Below the pieces are notes generated by a model. The model worked only from the letters and a program-made list of their open reading frames with translations. It was not told where the DNA came from and did no database searches. Shown here in pieces: positions 62,610 through 64,000 of a stretch of DNA of 64,000 nt (its first letter is position 1; every line of letters begins with the position of its first letter). The DNA lies in NCBI GenBank assembly GCA_963576725.1, contig OY755243.1, positions 43,819,243-43,883,242 on the forward strand, given 5' to 3'. This DNA is from Azorinus chamasolen (lineage: Eukaryota > Mollusca > Bivalvia > Cardiida > Solecurtidae). A program made the translations under genes and the position numbers.

Positions 62610-63355
62610 AGTTAACTGTGTACAGACATGTCATGTCTAAGTTACATGTGTACACATATGGCATGTGTGTAACATGTGTACAAATATGTGATATCTAAGT
62701 TATATGTGTACAGACATGTCATATTTGAGTTACATGTGTACAGCTAGCTAAATGTGTCATGTATAAGTGTAACATGTGTACATATATGCCATGTCTAAGT
62801 TACATGTGTACAGACATGTCATGTCTGATTTAAATGTGTACACATATGCCATATATTAGTTACATATGTACAGACATGTCATGTCATGTCAGAGTTACAT
62901 ATATGTAAATATATGTCGTGTCTGGAGTTACATGTGTACAGATATACCATGTCTGAGTTACATGTGTACAGAATGATGTCATGTTACTAATGTGTCATGT
63001 CTGATTTACATGTGTACAGATTTCATAATTATCTAAGTTACATGTGTATATGTGAAGTTGAAGTTACATGTGCACTGATTTGCCATGTCTAAGGTACACA
63101 TGTACATATCTTGTCTGAGTTACATGTGTTCTGATGCTACATGTCTAATTTACATTTGTACAGATGTGTTATGTCTGAGAAACATGTGTACAGATTGGCC
63201 ATGACTAGGTTATATGTATACATATGTGTCATGTCTGAGAAACATATCTACAGCTATGTCATGTTTGAATTACATGTTTTAAGACATGTCATGTCAGGGT
63301 TACATGTGTAGAATATGTGTCATGCCTGAGTTACATGTGTACAGATATGTCATAG
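62610..63355 (+). repeat. About 30-bp satellite rich in ACATGT, about 25 units
   Basis: Unit GTTACATGTGTACAGACATG TCATGTCTGA with many variants, spacing mostly 28-30 bp (62641, 62669, 62699, 62729 ...). The unit is full of small palindromes (ACATGT, GTAC, CATG). Confidence 0.85.
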
Positions 63356-63369
63356 ATTATCCCTTTTAG

Positions 63370-63570
63370 GCTTTACTTAAGATGAATATCAGTTGAGAAC
63401 TAATGAATATTAATGAGCTAATTTTTTATAATGGCATCATGAACAGTGTAAACTTTTGACCGTTATACTGACTGTACAATCAGGTCTGTATTATTTAATA
63501 AGCAAAAGCAAACAGAGCAGAACCCGGTCAGAAGCCAACTGATCTTTGGTCTTCTCTGTTTGCAAAGGGT
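63370..63570 (+). mobile_element. TM1a MITE
   Basis: AATGAATATTAATGAGCTAAT, ATAATGGCATCATGAACAG, AAACAGAGCAGAACCCGGTC with a short centre, GGTCTTCTCTGTTTGCAAAGGG, TTAA 63571-63574. Confidence 0.55.
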
Positions 63571-63574
63571 TTAA

Positions 63575-63670
63575 CCCTTTCCCAGTTATATATTTAATCC
63601 AAATTTCAGATTTATCAAATTCCATTAGCAAACAGAGCAGACCCTGATCAGAAGGCTCACACCTAAGGAG
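63575..63670 (+). mobile_element. TM1b MITE, truncated
   Basis: Shares the TTAA with the TM1a before it: CCCTTTCCCAGTTATATATT, AAATTCCATTAGCAAACAGAG CAGACCCTGATC, then breaks off in the hairpin. Confidence 0.55.
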
Positions 63671-64000
63671 CGTGAAAATGTTCCCTCATCCAAGCTTTAG
63701 TGTAGGATGAGGGTCATTATTGGAATATAGCCGGAGGCTGAGCATGGGAAATAATGTGTTTATATTAGGGTAAGGATTATTAGGTTTATCTTTGAGGTAA
63801 ATGGTCAACTCTATTCCAGAGTCACTTGAAACCATGACTTAATCTATTGATATTCAAGATAAATTCATATTTATCTCACAGCTTCATTTTCACCTTTAGT
63901 TTTATTGTTAACATGTCAAAGCATATTGATTTGGCATAATAGGAAAATTGCTGCATGATTGTAAGTTATGGATCCTTTGTTATCTTTCGATCAGTCTTTA
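63671..64000. other. Unassigned
   Basis: A small inverted pair (CCTCATCCAAGC at 63683, AGGATGAGGGTC at 63703) is the only structure seen. Confidence 0.35.

Noticed and set aside
6308..63670. Regularly recurring palindromes as a CRISPR array
   Set aside because: The palindromes are scattered over the whole window inside MITEs with TIRs and TTAA sites. There are no uniform short spacers.

Overview
The window reads as repeat-saturated, AT-rich eukaryotic DNA, most likely from a bivalve mollusc (a heterodont such as a dreissenid or venerid would fit; this is an inference). The main clue is a set of elements with a (GTCY)-type microsatellite followed by tandem repeats of about 145-165 bp, an architecture known from bivalve 'pearl' elements and from Helentron-associated HINE/DINE-1 elements. 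I found no protein-coding exon, rRNA or tRNA that I can support. Nearly every open reading frame lies in a tandem array or a hairpin transposon, and often overlaps another frame on the opposite strand.

Names used below. HT = elements with a hairpin head, usually a GTCY-type microsatellite, a core (often an array), a short inverted copy of the head, a second hairpin and the 3' end CT(A/T)G followed by T. Families are A-H, with I, J, K, M and N less complete. TM = short palindromic MITEs ending CCC...GGG between TTAA sites (piggyBac-like ends): TM1a, TM1b, TM2, TM5, TM6. TA3 = MITE ending CAGTAAAACC-like between TA sites (pogo/Tigger-like ends). HP4, R, Q, S and U are other short families. FB is a foldback element.

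Layout. 1-6300: HT-A1, HT-E1 and HT-C1 with R and S fragments. 6300-13700: a field of TM1, TM2 and TA3 MITEs. 13.7-15.3 kb: HT-H and HT-B1 back to back inside a TM1a. 15-27 kb: MITEs with several nested insertions (HT-F in TM1a, TA3 in HP4, HP4 in TM1a, TM1b in HP4). 26.8-28.3 kb: the longest stretch with few recognisable repeats. 28.4-30.4 kb: HT-B2 with a 12-unit array of 162 bp. 31-35.5 kb: HT-N, HT-M and a GC-rich block with broken reading frames. 35.5-37 kb: HT-A2 inside a TM1a. 37.5-43.5 kb: HT-D1, G, E3 and D2. 44.4-46.5 kb: nested TTAA MITEs and a TIR element (Q). 47.3-48 kb: HT-B3. 49.25-50.56 kb: a 26-bp satellite. 51.4-54 kb: HT-D3. 54-60.2 kb: HT-I and the nest K-B4-J. 61.3-63.4 kb: FB and a 30-bp satellite.

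The strongest observations are: (1) one structural plan shared by unrelated HT families, with apparently compensatory changes in the head hairpin of HT-D; (2) five AGGTCA nuclear-receptor half-sites in DR2, DR1, DR0 and IR3 spacing within each HT-A monomer, repeated every 145 bp; (3) nested insertions that expose empty target sites and so identify TTAA and TA duplications; (4) a perfect 32-bp stem in a TM2 MITE; and (5) a foldback element whose arms carry the same ordered series of 15-bp subrepeats. No database search or folding program was run. All family links to named superfamilies rest on termini and architecture only.
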